Below are positions 48,050 through 56,182 of a stretch of 64,000 nucleotides of DNA, in pieces. Source of the stretch: Candidatus Saccharimonadota bacterium (GTDB taxonomy: Bacteria > Patescibacteriota > Saccharimonadia > Saccharimonadales > Saccharimonadaceae); contig WRMD01000003.1 of NCBI GenBank assembly GCA_009777315.1, forward strand, positions 1-64,000, read 5' to 3'. The position numbers and the translations under genes were made by a program. The stretch's first letter is position 1. Every line of letters begins with the position of its first letter. Below the pieces are notes generated by a model. The model searched no databases. It worked only from the letters and a program-made list of their open reading frames with translations, and was not told the origin of the DNA.

Positions 48050-49944
48050 ATGAAACAGCTTAACTCTAATAATACCTCCCCCCACCCAACTGGGGGGGGG
48101 GTCCTTCTAAGCTTGGTTTAGCTAGATACTCTACTAATAACAAACACTCCACCAAACTCCCATCATACAAACATACTACCAACTCCCCCAAAGGAACAAT
48201 CCACCAGTATAACAAGAAGTATAAGCATAATACCTCCATACCTACACTCTCCTCCAACCTCCTCACCAAATCCCTCCAGCCTACTAAGATACTAACTGGC
48301 CTAGTAATACTATCAGTCTTTACCACCCTAGCGGCTGGCATCGCCAGCCGCTTAGTCCCCTCATACGCGAGCCCTGCAGAACTCGGAGTAGCTTTTGGTG
48401 CCACGGTCGACTTCAGCCTAACTATGACCGTAGGGGACGCCTTTAGTACCTACAACTGCCCAGCCTCCGGCGGAGCCGGAGGCAGCCTGAACCTAGGCAG
48501 TGTCGCACCTAACGGCAATCTCTACTATGCCTGCGTTAACGTCAACGTCACTACCGACAGCACCCTAGGCTATACACTCTCGATGCAGGGAGACAGCACT
48601 GGACTATACAATAGTGCAGCTAGTGCTACGATAGCTAGAATGCCAGGCTCTATAGCATCTCCTTCTAGTACAGTCCTAGCCCAGAACAACACCTGGGGCT
48701 TCTGTATACCTGGTGATACGATGCAGGGTATAGCTAATGGCTTTAACACAGGCCCTACAGCCTGTGGTGGTACTAATGGTAACACAGCTAGTGCGATAGG
48801 CTTTGCCGGAGTACCTGTAGGTAAGACCCTAATCAAGTCCGTAGAGACCCTACCTACTACCGACACCCAGCAGAACACTCCAGTTAGGTTTGGGGTTCGT
48901 CCTACTGGAGCTACTGCAGCTGGTACCTACTCCTCCACCATTACCTTTACTGCTAGCATCAATGAAGCCCCTATAGTCTTTATGCAGACCTTCACTACTG
49001 CAGAGTGTAACATGCTTGCAGTAGGAGACATCATCACCCTACCTGATGCTAGAGACAATACACAGTACCGTATCAAAAAGATGCCCGACAACAAGTGCTG
49101 GATGATGGATAATCTGGCTTATACTGGTGGTGGGGATAATACCTATGGGGATGTGGTGCCGGCCTTCAGTGGCAGCACTCCCACTACATCCAGTACTGGT
49201 GTCCTGATTGAACACCCAGGCGGTGGTGACTGGCCAGTAGGTGGCAGTAACGCTAACCGACAAACTGTTCGTCAGTTCGCTAACAACAGCAGTGCCGGCT
49301 TTAATAACACGTCCTGTCTACCAGATACTCCAACCGGCACTGGTGTTATGCAATCTATCTGTGGCGACCAGGTGCTCTACAACTTCTGCGCAGCTATGGG
49401 GCTAGACGATTCTACCACTCCTACTTGTAGTGCAGTTTCTAACACAACCACCGGTACCAACATGGCATCTACCGGTGTGGTCGGTGCAACAGGAAGCGGC
49501 ATAGGTGGCGAGAGCCTTGGTTCCGGCGGCACTTCCATTTGCCCTGCTGGCTGGAGGATACCTGTAGGACGGGTCGGCGCCAGCAATGACAGCAACAATG
49601 AATGGGCTATACTCAGTGGAGCATTCAATACTGGCGGGACAAACTTAGCCCCTAATACTTCAACTGATGCTGGCTTCATGGGTTACTGGCAGCCGGCTGG
49701 TACATCAGTAGGTTCGGGTGGTATCCAGCTTGGTGGCGGGGCCTTTGGTACAGTATCAGCCGGCAGCGTCACTAGTGCGGCGGGCGATCTCAACGGTCAG
49801 TCCTCGTACGCGTACTGGTGGACATCCTCCTTAAGCTCTGCTACCAACGCTTGGGACACGGCCGTGAACAGCACGAACGTCAACCCCGGCACGAACGGCA
49901 ACAATAAGGCCGCCGGATTCACTGTCCGATGTGTTTATCCTTAG
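48050..49944 (+). CDS. FISUMP-domain surface protein, switched off by a 10-G frameshift
   Basis: Not a single frame in this sequence. ATG 48050 (GAGGTG 8 nt upstream) begins MKQLNSNNTSPHPTGGG and hits TAG at 48119. The adjacent frame is open without a stop from 48073 to 49944 but has no ATG, GTG or TTG before 48424. One extra G (or two fewer) in the run at 48092-48101 joins them into a 630-631 aa protein. Its parts: basic N-terminus of about 80 residues, hydrophobic signal helix (TKILTGLVILSVFTTLAAGI) with a likely cleavage site in YASPA, a beta-rich module like the proteins at 57-59 kb, and a C-terminal FISUMP domain (DARDNTQYRIKKMPDNKCWM; CPAGWRIPVGRV; YWWTSSLSSATNAW; GFTVRCVYP). The last 65 residues correspond to the silent cassettes. 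Codons are C-rich, unlike neighbours. A predictor using ATG 48424 would lose the signal sequence. Confidence 0.85.
48092..48101 (+). repeat. Poly-G run (10 G), candidate phase-variation switch
   Basis: Ten consecutive G follow ACCTCCCCCCACCCAACT, 42 bases after the only plausible start codon of the surface gene. Length changes would move the gene in or out of frame. Confidence 0.8.
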
Positions 49945-50060
49945 AGAAGTTTTATAAAGTTTTGGATTTGGGTCGATCTGACAGGGGTGAGTGCGAGAGG
50001 AGAAACTTTATAAAGTTTCTCGCCTCTGTTATAGCGCCGGCTTTATAAAGTTCCGGCTCT
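49945..50060. repeat. Triple TTTATAAAG palindrome spacer
   Basis: Between the surface gene and cassette I lie three palindromes: AAGTTTTATAAAGTTTT, GAAACTTTATAAAGTTTC and GGCTTTATAAAGTTCC. The right part is homologous, in inverted orientation, to the centre of pair G (AGCCGGAACTTTATAAAGCC and TATAACAGAGG). Confidence 0.75.
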
Positions 50061-50269
50061 CCTTCGCCACTGTCACATCGGATGCGTTCAATGCTTCCTT
50101 TGGTCTATGGGGTCAATCTTTAGTTTCTACCTGGTACACTTCTTCGCTCTTGTCGGCAACACGAACAACGTTCGCACATTTAGCACCTACATTCATGAGA
50201 GCCGGAACTCATGATGATGTCAGAGCTTTTGGCGAATCCCTCCGCTGTGTCTACCCGTAGGGGGTGGGG
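50061..50269 (+). repeat. Silent FISUMP C-terminal cassette I
   Basis: Complete frame in the same orientation as, and directly behind, the long surface gene. The core reads TWYTSSLLSATRTT and the end reads GESLRCVYP. Close placement after the full-length gene makes it an obvious donor candidate. Confidence 0.87.
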
Positions 50270-50290
50270 AGGATATGGTATAATTACCTC

Positions 50291-50344
50291 ATGAACGAGG
50301 AGTCTCAACTGGTAATGGTAAGGGGGCGTAGTGAGCCAGTCTGA
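50291..50344 (+). CDS. 17-residue leader ORF coupled to fic
   Basis: TATAAT ends 6 nt before ATG 50291, so the message is probably leaderless. The ORF encodes MNEESQLVMVRGRSEPV and its stop lies 14 nt inside the fic reading frame. Ribosomes ending here could restart at the fic GTG (AAGGGGG 4 nt upstream). A translational-coupling leader is the simplest reading. Confidence 0.5.
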   Translation: MNEESQLVMVRGRSEPV

Positions 50345-51395
50345 CAACTTCGGAGAATACAAAAAACTTGGTGAGCCGGATAAACTAAGGAAGGTTGAGA
50401 ACTGGCGGGTCGGTATTGGTCTGCAACAAATTGACGGGCTGACGCCATCTAAGCAACTGATTGAGCTTGCGAAAGACAACATTGAGGGCAAGATTTCGAT
50501 TGATGAAGCAACAGAACGAATCGCCCAGTATTACAAGAAGAACCCGGCTCAAACTCCAATAGAGAGAGGCGAGCAGGAAGCCGATGAAGTTTCTTCTCGC
50601 ATCACTAGGCTGCTGAGTAGCAATACTTTCGCTCTTAGTCCGGCCGAACTGGTGTCAATTCACAAATACCTGTTCAATGGTGTGCTGAGCGACGAAATCG
50701 CCGGCAAAATTCGCGACTACGACATTAGCAAGGACGAGCCCATATTGAACGGCTATACTGTGAGTTACGGTCGAGCAGATAGTATCCAAGAAACGCTGGA
50801 TTATGACTTCAGTCGGGAGAAAGAGTTTAGTTTTAAGGGTTTGACGCAGCAGGAGAAAGTCGAACATATCATGATGTTTATGTCTGGCGTTTGGCAGATT
50901 CATCCGTTTGCTGAAGGGAATACTCGTACTATAGCCGTGTTTGTTATTAAGTACCTTCGAACGTTGGGGTTCAAGGCGAATAACGAGTTGTTTGATGAAA
51001 ACTCTGTTTACTTCCGCAATGCTCTTGTCCGGGCGAACTACAATAATCTTGAAAAGGGTGTATATGAGAATACGGAGTATTTACGTATGTTCTTCGGTAA
51101 CTTGTTGCTAGGCGAGAAGAATAGGTTGCGTAACGGAGACATGCAAATTGACTCAGAAACTACCCAGAAAACTACCCAGAAAACTACCCAGAAAGTCTTG
51201 GATGTTTTAGTGAATAATCCATCAGCTACTCGCAAAGAAATGGCGGAGATTATAGGACTAACTGAAGATGGGGTGAAGTGGAATCTTAACAAGCTACGTG
51301 AAGAAGGTAAGATTAGGCGCATCGGCCCGGATAATGGCGGGCACTGGGAAGTTGTGGAAGCGGGCGGCGCTTTTCTCCCCACCCCCTACGGGTAG
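50331..51395 (+). CDS. Fic family protein with C-terminal winged helix
   Basis: 354 residues. The N-terminal helical part is followed by the Fic core: LSPAELVSIHKYLFNGVLSD and the catalytic motif HPFAEGNTRTIAVFVIKYLR (HPFxxGN-x-R). A triplicated TTQK (TTQKTTQKTTQK) precedes a winged helix (LDVLVNNPSATRKEMAEIIG, TEDGVKWNLNKLREEGKIRR). Fic enzymes AMPylate or otherwise modify target hydroxyls. The last residues (FLPTPYG) and the stop codon are contributed by the end repeat of cassette J. GTG start coupled to the small leader ORF. Confidence 0.9.
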   Translation: MSQSDNFGEYKKLGEPDKLRKVENWRVGIGLQQIDGLTPSKQLIELAKDNIEGKISIDEATERIAQYYKKNPAQTPIERGEQEADEVSSRITRLLSSNTFALSPAELVSIHKYLFNGVLSDEIAGKIRDYDISKDEPILNGYTVSYGRADSIQETLDYDFSREKEFSFKGLTQQEKVEHIMMFMSGVWQIHPFAEGNTRTIAVFVIKYLRTLGFKANNELFDENSVYFRNALVRANYNNLEKGVYENTEYLRMFFGNLLLGEKNRLRNGDMQIDSETTQKTTQKTTQKVLDVLVNNPSATRKEMAEIIGLTEDGVKWNLNKLREEGKIRRIGPDNGGHWEVVEAGGAFLPTPYG

Positions 51396-51582
51396 ACACA
51401 GCGGAGGGAAAAGCCTGCAGGTTTGCCGACGTTGGCTGCGCTATGGGCTATGAAGGTTTCGGTTAAATATAGATAGGGTGCTGTGGCGGTCGATAGCAGA
51501 GATGAGTTCCACCAATGTGCTTCGTTGCTGGGTTGAGACAGAGTGCTGGTAGTAAACCAGCCGGTCGAGACAGTGGCGAAGG
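51377..51582 (-). repeat. Silent FISUMP C-terminal cassette J
   Basis: Complete frame. The core reads HWWNSSLLSTATAP and the end reads GFSLRCVYP. Its end repeat overlaps the final 19 bases of the fic gene. Cassettes I and J point toward each other (tail to tail), the opposite of the usual pairs, with fic between them. Confidence 0.87.
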
Positions 51583-51646
51583 CCCCATGCTCTTTCGGCT
51601 ATTGTACGTATGGTTAGATCCGGCCATGTTTTCTGGTGATGTTTTG

Positions 51647-51723
51647 TGGTAGCACCAGCAGGATTCGAACCTGCGACCTTAGGCTTAGAAGTCCTCTGCT
51701 CTATCCAGCTGAGCTATGGTGCC
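51647..51723 (-). tRNA. tRNA-Arg (anticodon TCT)
   Basis: Minus-strand cloverleaf: acceptor GGCACCA/TGGTGCT, D-arm GCTC/GAGC, anticodon loop CTTCTAA (anticodon TCT), T-arm GCAGG-TTCGAAT-CCTGC, encoded CCA. Confidence 0.95.
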
Positions 51724-51797
51724 AACAGATTAATTTTACCACATTTTATACGGATAGTCCCCTGGCGCGCTGTGTGGTGCTATGTTATAATTATGGG

Positions 51798-54062
51798 GTG
51801 AGCAAGAAGAAGCGAGGTAGCAAAAAGGCTAAAAGCACGCGGAGTGTGAAGGAAGCACCAAAGGAAGCGGTGCAGGAGAACACGCTCGGGCGGCAGGTAA
51901 TCGCCCTGTTGTTAATCGCGATTGCGCTGGTGCTTGGCGCGGCGAACTTCTTTGCGACGGGGGCGGTGTTTGGTGGGATGGCGCGACTGGGACAAGCTTT
52001 GATTGGGCCGGTGGCGTGGTTTATCGTGCCGGTTTTACTCTTGTACGTAGGGGTTTCGATTTTTCGGGCGGATCCGCGGCAGAGACGGATGGTGAGCGGG
52101 TCGATGCTGGTGATATTCTTCTTGGCGGGATTTTTTGGGGCGCTGAGTGGGGCGAATGAAGATTTGGGTGGGGTGATTGGTAAATGGTTGGCGCAGATAT
52201 TTATTGACAGCCAGTGGTTTACGCCGACGGTGATGGCGATATTATATATAGTGCTGATAATCGTGACGCTGATGATTATGTTGCAACAGGGTCCGAAAGA
52301 GATCGCGGAGAAGCTGAAAAAGGCACCGAAGACGGAAAGGATGGCGGAGGAAGAGGTGAGGGTGGAAGGTATAGGGAAGCCGGAAAAGACGAAGCCACCG
52401 AAGGCGGGGTTGTTTGGCAGGAACAAGAAGGGCGTGCCGCCGGTGGAGCCGGTGGTAGTGGCGCCGCCGACGAATGCGCTAGTGGCGATGGCTGATCCGA
52501 ACTGGAAGTTGCCGGAGTTGGATTTGCTGGACAATAAGAGTAGTCGGCCGGATGCGGGGAATATCATCAATAATAAAGAGATTATAAAGAATACGTTCGC
52601 GCAGTTTGGGATTGACGTGGAGATGGGGCATCATCAGGTGGGGCCGCGGGTGACGCAGTATACGTTGACGCCGCCGAATGGGGTGAGCTTGAGTAAAATT
52701 GTGGCGCTGGATAAAGAGCTGAGCTTGAATCTGGCGATTGATAAGGTGAGGATTGAGGCGCCGATTTCGGGGACGAGCTTGGTGGGCGTGGAGGTGCCGA
52801 ATCGAGTGAGCGAGGGTGTGGGGCTAAGGGCTACTTTAGGGTCGCCGGAGTGGGCAGAGGCGACGTCGCCGTTGTCGTTTGTGCTGGGCAAGGGTATCTC
52901 TGGGAATACGGTAGTGGCGAATCTGGCGAAGATGCCGCATCTTTTGATAGCCGGGACGACGGGGTCCGGTAAGAGCGTGATGACGAATGGGTTGATTACG
53001 TCGCTACTATTTCGCAATACGCCGTCGGAGCTTAGGATGATCATTATTGATCCGAAGCAGGTGGAAATGAGTCAATATAACGATATAAAGCACTTATTGT
53101 GTCCGGTGATTACGCAGACGGTGGAGGCGGTGAGCGCGCTGGCGTGGGCGGGCAAGGAGATGGAGCGTCGTTACACGTTAATGAGTGAGGCGCGGGTGAA
53201 GAATATCGGGGATTATAATCTGAAGATGCTGAACTTGGCGAAGAAAGAGCAGAAAAAAGCTGAGGCGGCGGCGAAGAAAGATAAGAGTGCTAGCTTGGAT
53301 GAGGTAGAGCTGGAGATCAAAGATAAGCACGCGGAAGGGGAGCAGGACAAAGGGCGAGACGAGAGTATAACTGAGGCATACGAGAAGCTGCCATATCTTG
53401 TGGTGGTGATTGACGAGATGGCGGATCTGATGATGCAGGCTGGGAAGCAGCTGGAGGCGCTGATTGTGCGGATAGCGCAGAAGGGGCGAGCGAGTGGGAT
53501 ACATTTGATACTGGCGACGCAGAGGCCGGAGGTGAAAGTGGTGACGGGGTTGATAAAGGCGAATGTGCCGGGGCGGATTGCTTTTGCGGTGAGTAATCAG
53601 ACGGATTCGCGGGTGATGATCGACCAGGCCGGAGCGGAGAAGTTGCTGGGGTCGGGTGATGCGTTGCTTTTGACGACGGAGATGATGGGTAAACCGAAGC
53701 GAGTGCAGGGGGCATACGTGAGCGATGCAGAGGTGGAGCGGGTGACGGAGTTCCTGAGGAAACAGGCGCAACCTGACTACAATGAAGAGGTGTTGAAGCA
53801 GGAGGTAGCACAGCCGGGCAAGAACGGGGCGGATAATAGCATGGCTCCGAATACGGGGGACTTGGTGCGGGATGCGGCGGCGCTGGTGATTGAGAACTCG
53901 CAGAACGCAACGATCTCGAAGTTTGGGCGGAAGTTTAGGATTGGCTATAACAAGGCGGCTGATTTGATGGAGGAACTAGAGGAGCGTGGGGTAGTGGCTC
54001 CGAGCGATGGGAGCAATCGGCCGCGCAAAGTGTTGATAAATAGCCTCGAGGAGATGACTTAG
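51798..54062 (+). CDS. ftsK: DNA translocase FtsK/SpoIIIE
   Basis: 754 residues from a GTG 6 nt after TATAAT (leaderless; the longer upstream frame crosses tRNA-Arg and is not used). Basic N-terminus, four transmembrane helices (residues about 32-165), a Lys/Pro-rich linker, then the motor: MPHLLIAGTTGSGKSVMTNG (Walker A), YLVVVIDEMADLMMQAGKQL (Walker B) and HLILATQRPEVKVVTGLIKA. A charged insertion (KKEQKKAEAAAKKDKSASLD) splits the motor. The C-terminal gamma winged helix (ISKFGRKFRIGYNKAADLME) is present. Moves DNA during chromosome segregation at the septum. Confidence 0.97.
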   Translation: MSKKKRGSKKAKSTRSVKEAPKEAVQENTLGRQVIALLLIAIALVLGAANFFATGAVFGGMARLGQALIGPVAWFIVPVLLLYVGVSIFRADPRQRRMVSGSMLVIFFLAGFFGALSGANEDLGGVIGKWLAQIFIDSQWFTPTVMAILYIVLIIVTLMIMLQQGPKEIAEKLKKAPKTERMAEEEVRVEGIGKPEKTKPPKAGLFGRNKKGVPPVEPVVVAPPTNALVAMADPNWKLPELDLLDNKSSRPDAGNIINNKEIIKNTFAQFGIDVEMGHHQVGPRVTQYTLTPPNGVSLSKIVALDKELSLNLAIDKVRIEAPISGTSLVGVEVPNRVSEGVGLRATLGSPEWAEATSPLSFVLGKGISGNTVVANLAKMPHLLIAGTTGSGKSVMTNGLITSLLFRNTPSELRMIIIDPKQVEMSQYNDIKHLLCPVITQTVEAVSALAWAGKEMERRYTLMSEARVKNIGDYNLKMLNLAKKEQKKAEAAAKKDKSASLDEVELEIKDKHAEGEQDKGRDESITEAYEKLPYLVVVIDEMADLMMQAGKQLEALIVRIAQKGRASGIHLILATQRPEVKVVTGLIKANVPGRIAFAVSNQTDSRVMIDQAGAEKLLGSGDALLLTTEMMGKPKRVQGAYVSDAEVERVTEFLRKQAQPDYNEEVLKQEVAQPGKNGADNSMAPNTGDLVRDAAALVIENSQNATISKFGRKFRIGYNKAADLMEELEERGVVAPSDGSNRPRKVLINSLEEMT

Positions 54063-54065
54063 CTA

Positions 54066-55406
54066 GTGAAGCGGGCACCGTTTTTCCTGTTTAAGGTGGC
54101 GTTGTTTGGGCTGGATCTGGCGGCGATTACGTTATCATTTGGGTTTGCGTATTATGTGCGATTGCATTATGACGCGCGACCGTTTTACTTTGAGGGAGAT
54201 ACCAGAGGGTTTTTGGGTGCGATGCTGTTGATTGTGCCGCTTTGGGCGATAATACTGCTGATTTCCGGAATTTATGAGCGAAGGCAGTTGAGCACGAGGT
54301 CGGCGCTGTATCCGAGGCTGGCGGTGGTGGCGGTGTTGTCGGTGTTAGGGCTGATTGCAGTCGACTTCTTTAGCGGGTCTGACATATTAGCGCTTAGATC
54401 GGTGGCGTTTTACGCGATGGTGATTTGTTTTGTGGCGCTGGTAGTGCTCAGGGAGTTTGCGGGATTGGTGTATCGCGGAATCCTGCGAAGGGGATTAGGA
54501 TGCCAGAGGCTGGCGGTGTATGGGGACCATGAAAATACGAAGATCTTTACGCAGTACGTGTTGGATAACCCGCAGCTGGGGTATCGGATAATTGGGGTAG
54601 TGGCGAAAAAGAAATATGTGTTGGGAGAGGTGCCGCAGTATCGTAGTTTAACGACTTTGCTGGATGATGAAGAGGTGGACGTGGTGGTGCAGACGGAGTC
54701 GAGCAACGCGGCGGATGTTTACGCGCGGGCGCTGAATCGTCACGTGGGATATATGTATGTGCCGGACAACGAGACGATTGCGCAGAATGCGGGTGAGCTC
54801 CGGTTGTTTGGGACGCAACCGGTAATCGACGTGCAGGCGACGCCGCTGGTGAACGAGGGGAGGCTGTTAAAGCGGGCGTTTGACTTGGTGTTTGGCACGA
54901 TTGCGTTATTGTTGTCGCTGCCGTTTATGTTGATAATAGCGGTGGTACAGAAGTGTCTGGCGCCGACGGCTCCGGTGTTGTATAGACAGAAACGGGTGAC
55001 ACGGTTTGGTAAGACGTTTGTGATCTACAAGTTCCGTTCGATGAGGCCGGCCGATTTTGGCAAGCCGTCGGAAGAGGTTAAGTTGCCGATTTTCGGACGG
55101 TTTCTTAGGGCAACTAGCTTAGATGAGATACCGCAATTTTGGAATGTGCTTAGAGGGGATATTTCGTTGGTAGGGCCGAGGGCGTTAGTGCCAAGTGAGA
55201 TCAAAGCGTATCCGAGGCATCCGATGGTGCTGACGGTAAAGTCCGGGTTGACTGGGTTGGCGCAGGTGTCGGGGCGGAAGAATATCAGCTTTGAGGAGCG
55301 GCGGACGCTAGATATATATTATGTGCAGCACTGGTCGATTTGGCTGGATTTGCAGATAATTATTAGAACGATAAAGATGGTCTTACTGATGCGAGGGGCT
55401 AAATAA
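54066..55406 (+). CDS. Polyprenyl-phosphate sugar phosphotransferase (WcaJ/WbaP type)
   Basis: 446 residues, GTG start 3 nt after ftsK. Four to five N-terminal transmembrane helices, a Rossmann-like central domain (GCQRLAVYGDHENTKIFTQY; YRIIGVVAKKKY), then the bacterial sugar transferase domain: KRAFDLVFGTIALLLSLPFM, LYRQKRVTRFGKTFVIYKFR, LRATSLDEIPQFWNVLRGDI, SLVGPRALVPSE and VKSGLTGLAQVSGRK. Transfers a sugar-phosphate to undecaprenyl phosphate to begin surface polysaccharide or glycan synthesis. Confidence 0.95.
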   Translation: MKRAPFFLFKVALFGLDLAAITLSFGFAYYVRLHYDARPFYFEGDTRGFLGAMLLIVPLWAIILLISGIYERRQLSTRSALYPRLAVVAVLSVLGLIAVDFFSGSDILALRSVAFYAMVICFVALVVLREFAGLVYRGILRRGLGCQRLAVYGDHENTKIFTQYVLDNPQLGYRIIGVVAKKKYVLGEVPQYRSLTTLLDDEEVDVVVQTESSNAADVYARALNRHVGYMYVPDNETIAQNAGELRLFGTQPVIDVQATPLVNEGRLLKRAFDLVFGTIALLLSLPFMLIIAVVQKCLAPTAPVLYRQKRVTRFGKTFVIYKFRSMRPADFGKPSEEVKLPIFGRFLRATSLDEIPQFWNVLRGDISLVGPRALVPSEIKAYPRHPMVLTVKSGLTGLAQVSGRKNISFEERRTLDIYYVQHWSIWLDLQIIIRTIKMVLLMRGAK

Positions 55407-55435
55407 ATGGCGATGGGTGTGGTATAATAGTGCTT

Positions 55436-56182
55436 ATGAAAATGGTGGTCGCAAACTGGAAAATGCACATGTCGGGGGCGGAGAGTGAGAGGTTTTTTAA
55501 GGACCTAATGAAAGAGGTGACACCGGGTGGCGTGGAGGTGGTGATTGCGCCGAGTAATTTTGCGTTGTATAGCTTGAGCAAGATCAAGCAGTGGCAGTTT
55601 AGTCTGGCGGCGCAGAACTTCTATCACATGGATTATGGCGCGTACACGGGGGAGACAGCGGTACGTCAGCTGGTGGGGGTGGCGGACTATGCGTTGGTTG
55701 GGCATTCGGAGCGGCGGCAGTACTTTAGGGAAACGAATAAAGATACAAGGCGTAAGGTGGCAGCAGCGCTCAGTGTGGGCGTGAAGCCGATACTTTGCGT
55801 GGGTGAGACGGCGATGGAAAGAGAGAACAAAGAAACAGATGACGTGGTGCGAGACCAGCTTTTGGCGGGGTTGGCGGATGTGACGCCGACGCAACTGAAA
55901 GACGTGGTGATTGCGTATGAGCCACGCTGGGCGATATCTACAGCGAAGAATGTCGGGGTGTGTACACCTGAGGATGCCAGAAGTGCGTTGACGTTTATTC
56001 GGCAGCAGTTGAAAGAATTATACGGGAAGACCGCGAGAGTGTTATATGGAGGGAGCGTGAAGTCAGATAATATAGTGAGCTACCTGAAGAAGGGTGAGGC
56101 GGATGGCGCGTTAGTGGGGGGTGCCAGCTTGCAGCTAAAAGAGTTTGGTGATATAATTGAAGCAACTAAGGCGGTAAGATAA
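55436..56182 (+). CDS. tpiA: Triosephosphate isomerase
   Basis: 248 residues from ATG 55436, 7 nt after TATAAT. Family features: VVANWKMHMSGAESERFF (Asn/Lys), ALVGHSERRQYF (catalytic His), VVIAYEPRWAI (catalytic Glu in YEP; the usual W-A-I-GTG loop is here WAISTAKN, a deviation in the flexible lid) and RVLYGGSVKSDNI. Interconverts dihydroxyacetone phosphate and glyceraldehyde 3-phosphate. 1-nt overlap with the next gene. With eno at 60 kb it represents lower glycolysis. Confidence 0.96.
   Translation: MKMVVANWKMHMSGAESERFFKDLMKEVTPGGVEVVIAPSNFALYSLSKIKQWQFSLAAQNFYHMDYGAYTGETAVRQLVGVADYALVGHSERRQYFRETNKDTRRKVAAALSVGVKPILCVGETAMERENKETDDVVRDQLLAGLADVTPTQLKDVVIAYEPRWAISTAKNVGVCTPEDARSALTFIRQQLKELYGKTARVLYGGSVKSDNIVSYLKKGEADGALVGGASLQLKEFGDIIEATKAVR

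Noticed and set aside
47813-48121. ORF of 102 codons running into the poly-G region
   Set aside because: It is antisense to rpsT in its first part; only its last 24 codons, from ATG 48050, are considered as the start of the surface gene.
3043-50260. Cassette ORFs as independent small genes
   Set aside because: Their apparent start codons are at random positions, without ribosome binding sites, promoters or signal sequences; only FATV to LRCVYP is conserved.
2388-51582. Diversity-generating retroelement as explanation of the cassettes
   Set aside because: FISUMP/C-lectin-like ends are typical targets, but cassette interiors differ in length and at silent and non-A-derived positions (for example TCTTCA versus TCGTCT), no template repeat stands out and there is no reverse transcriptase in the window.
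51636-51797. N-terminal extension of ftsK across tRNA-Arg
   Set aside because: The extended frame reads through the tRNA gene; the promoter and the GTG at 51798 fit the usual FtsK N-terminus.
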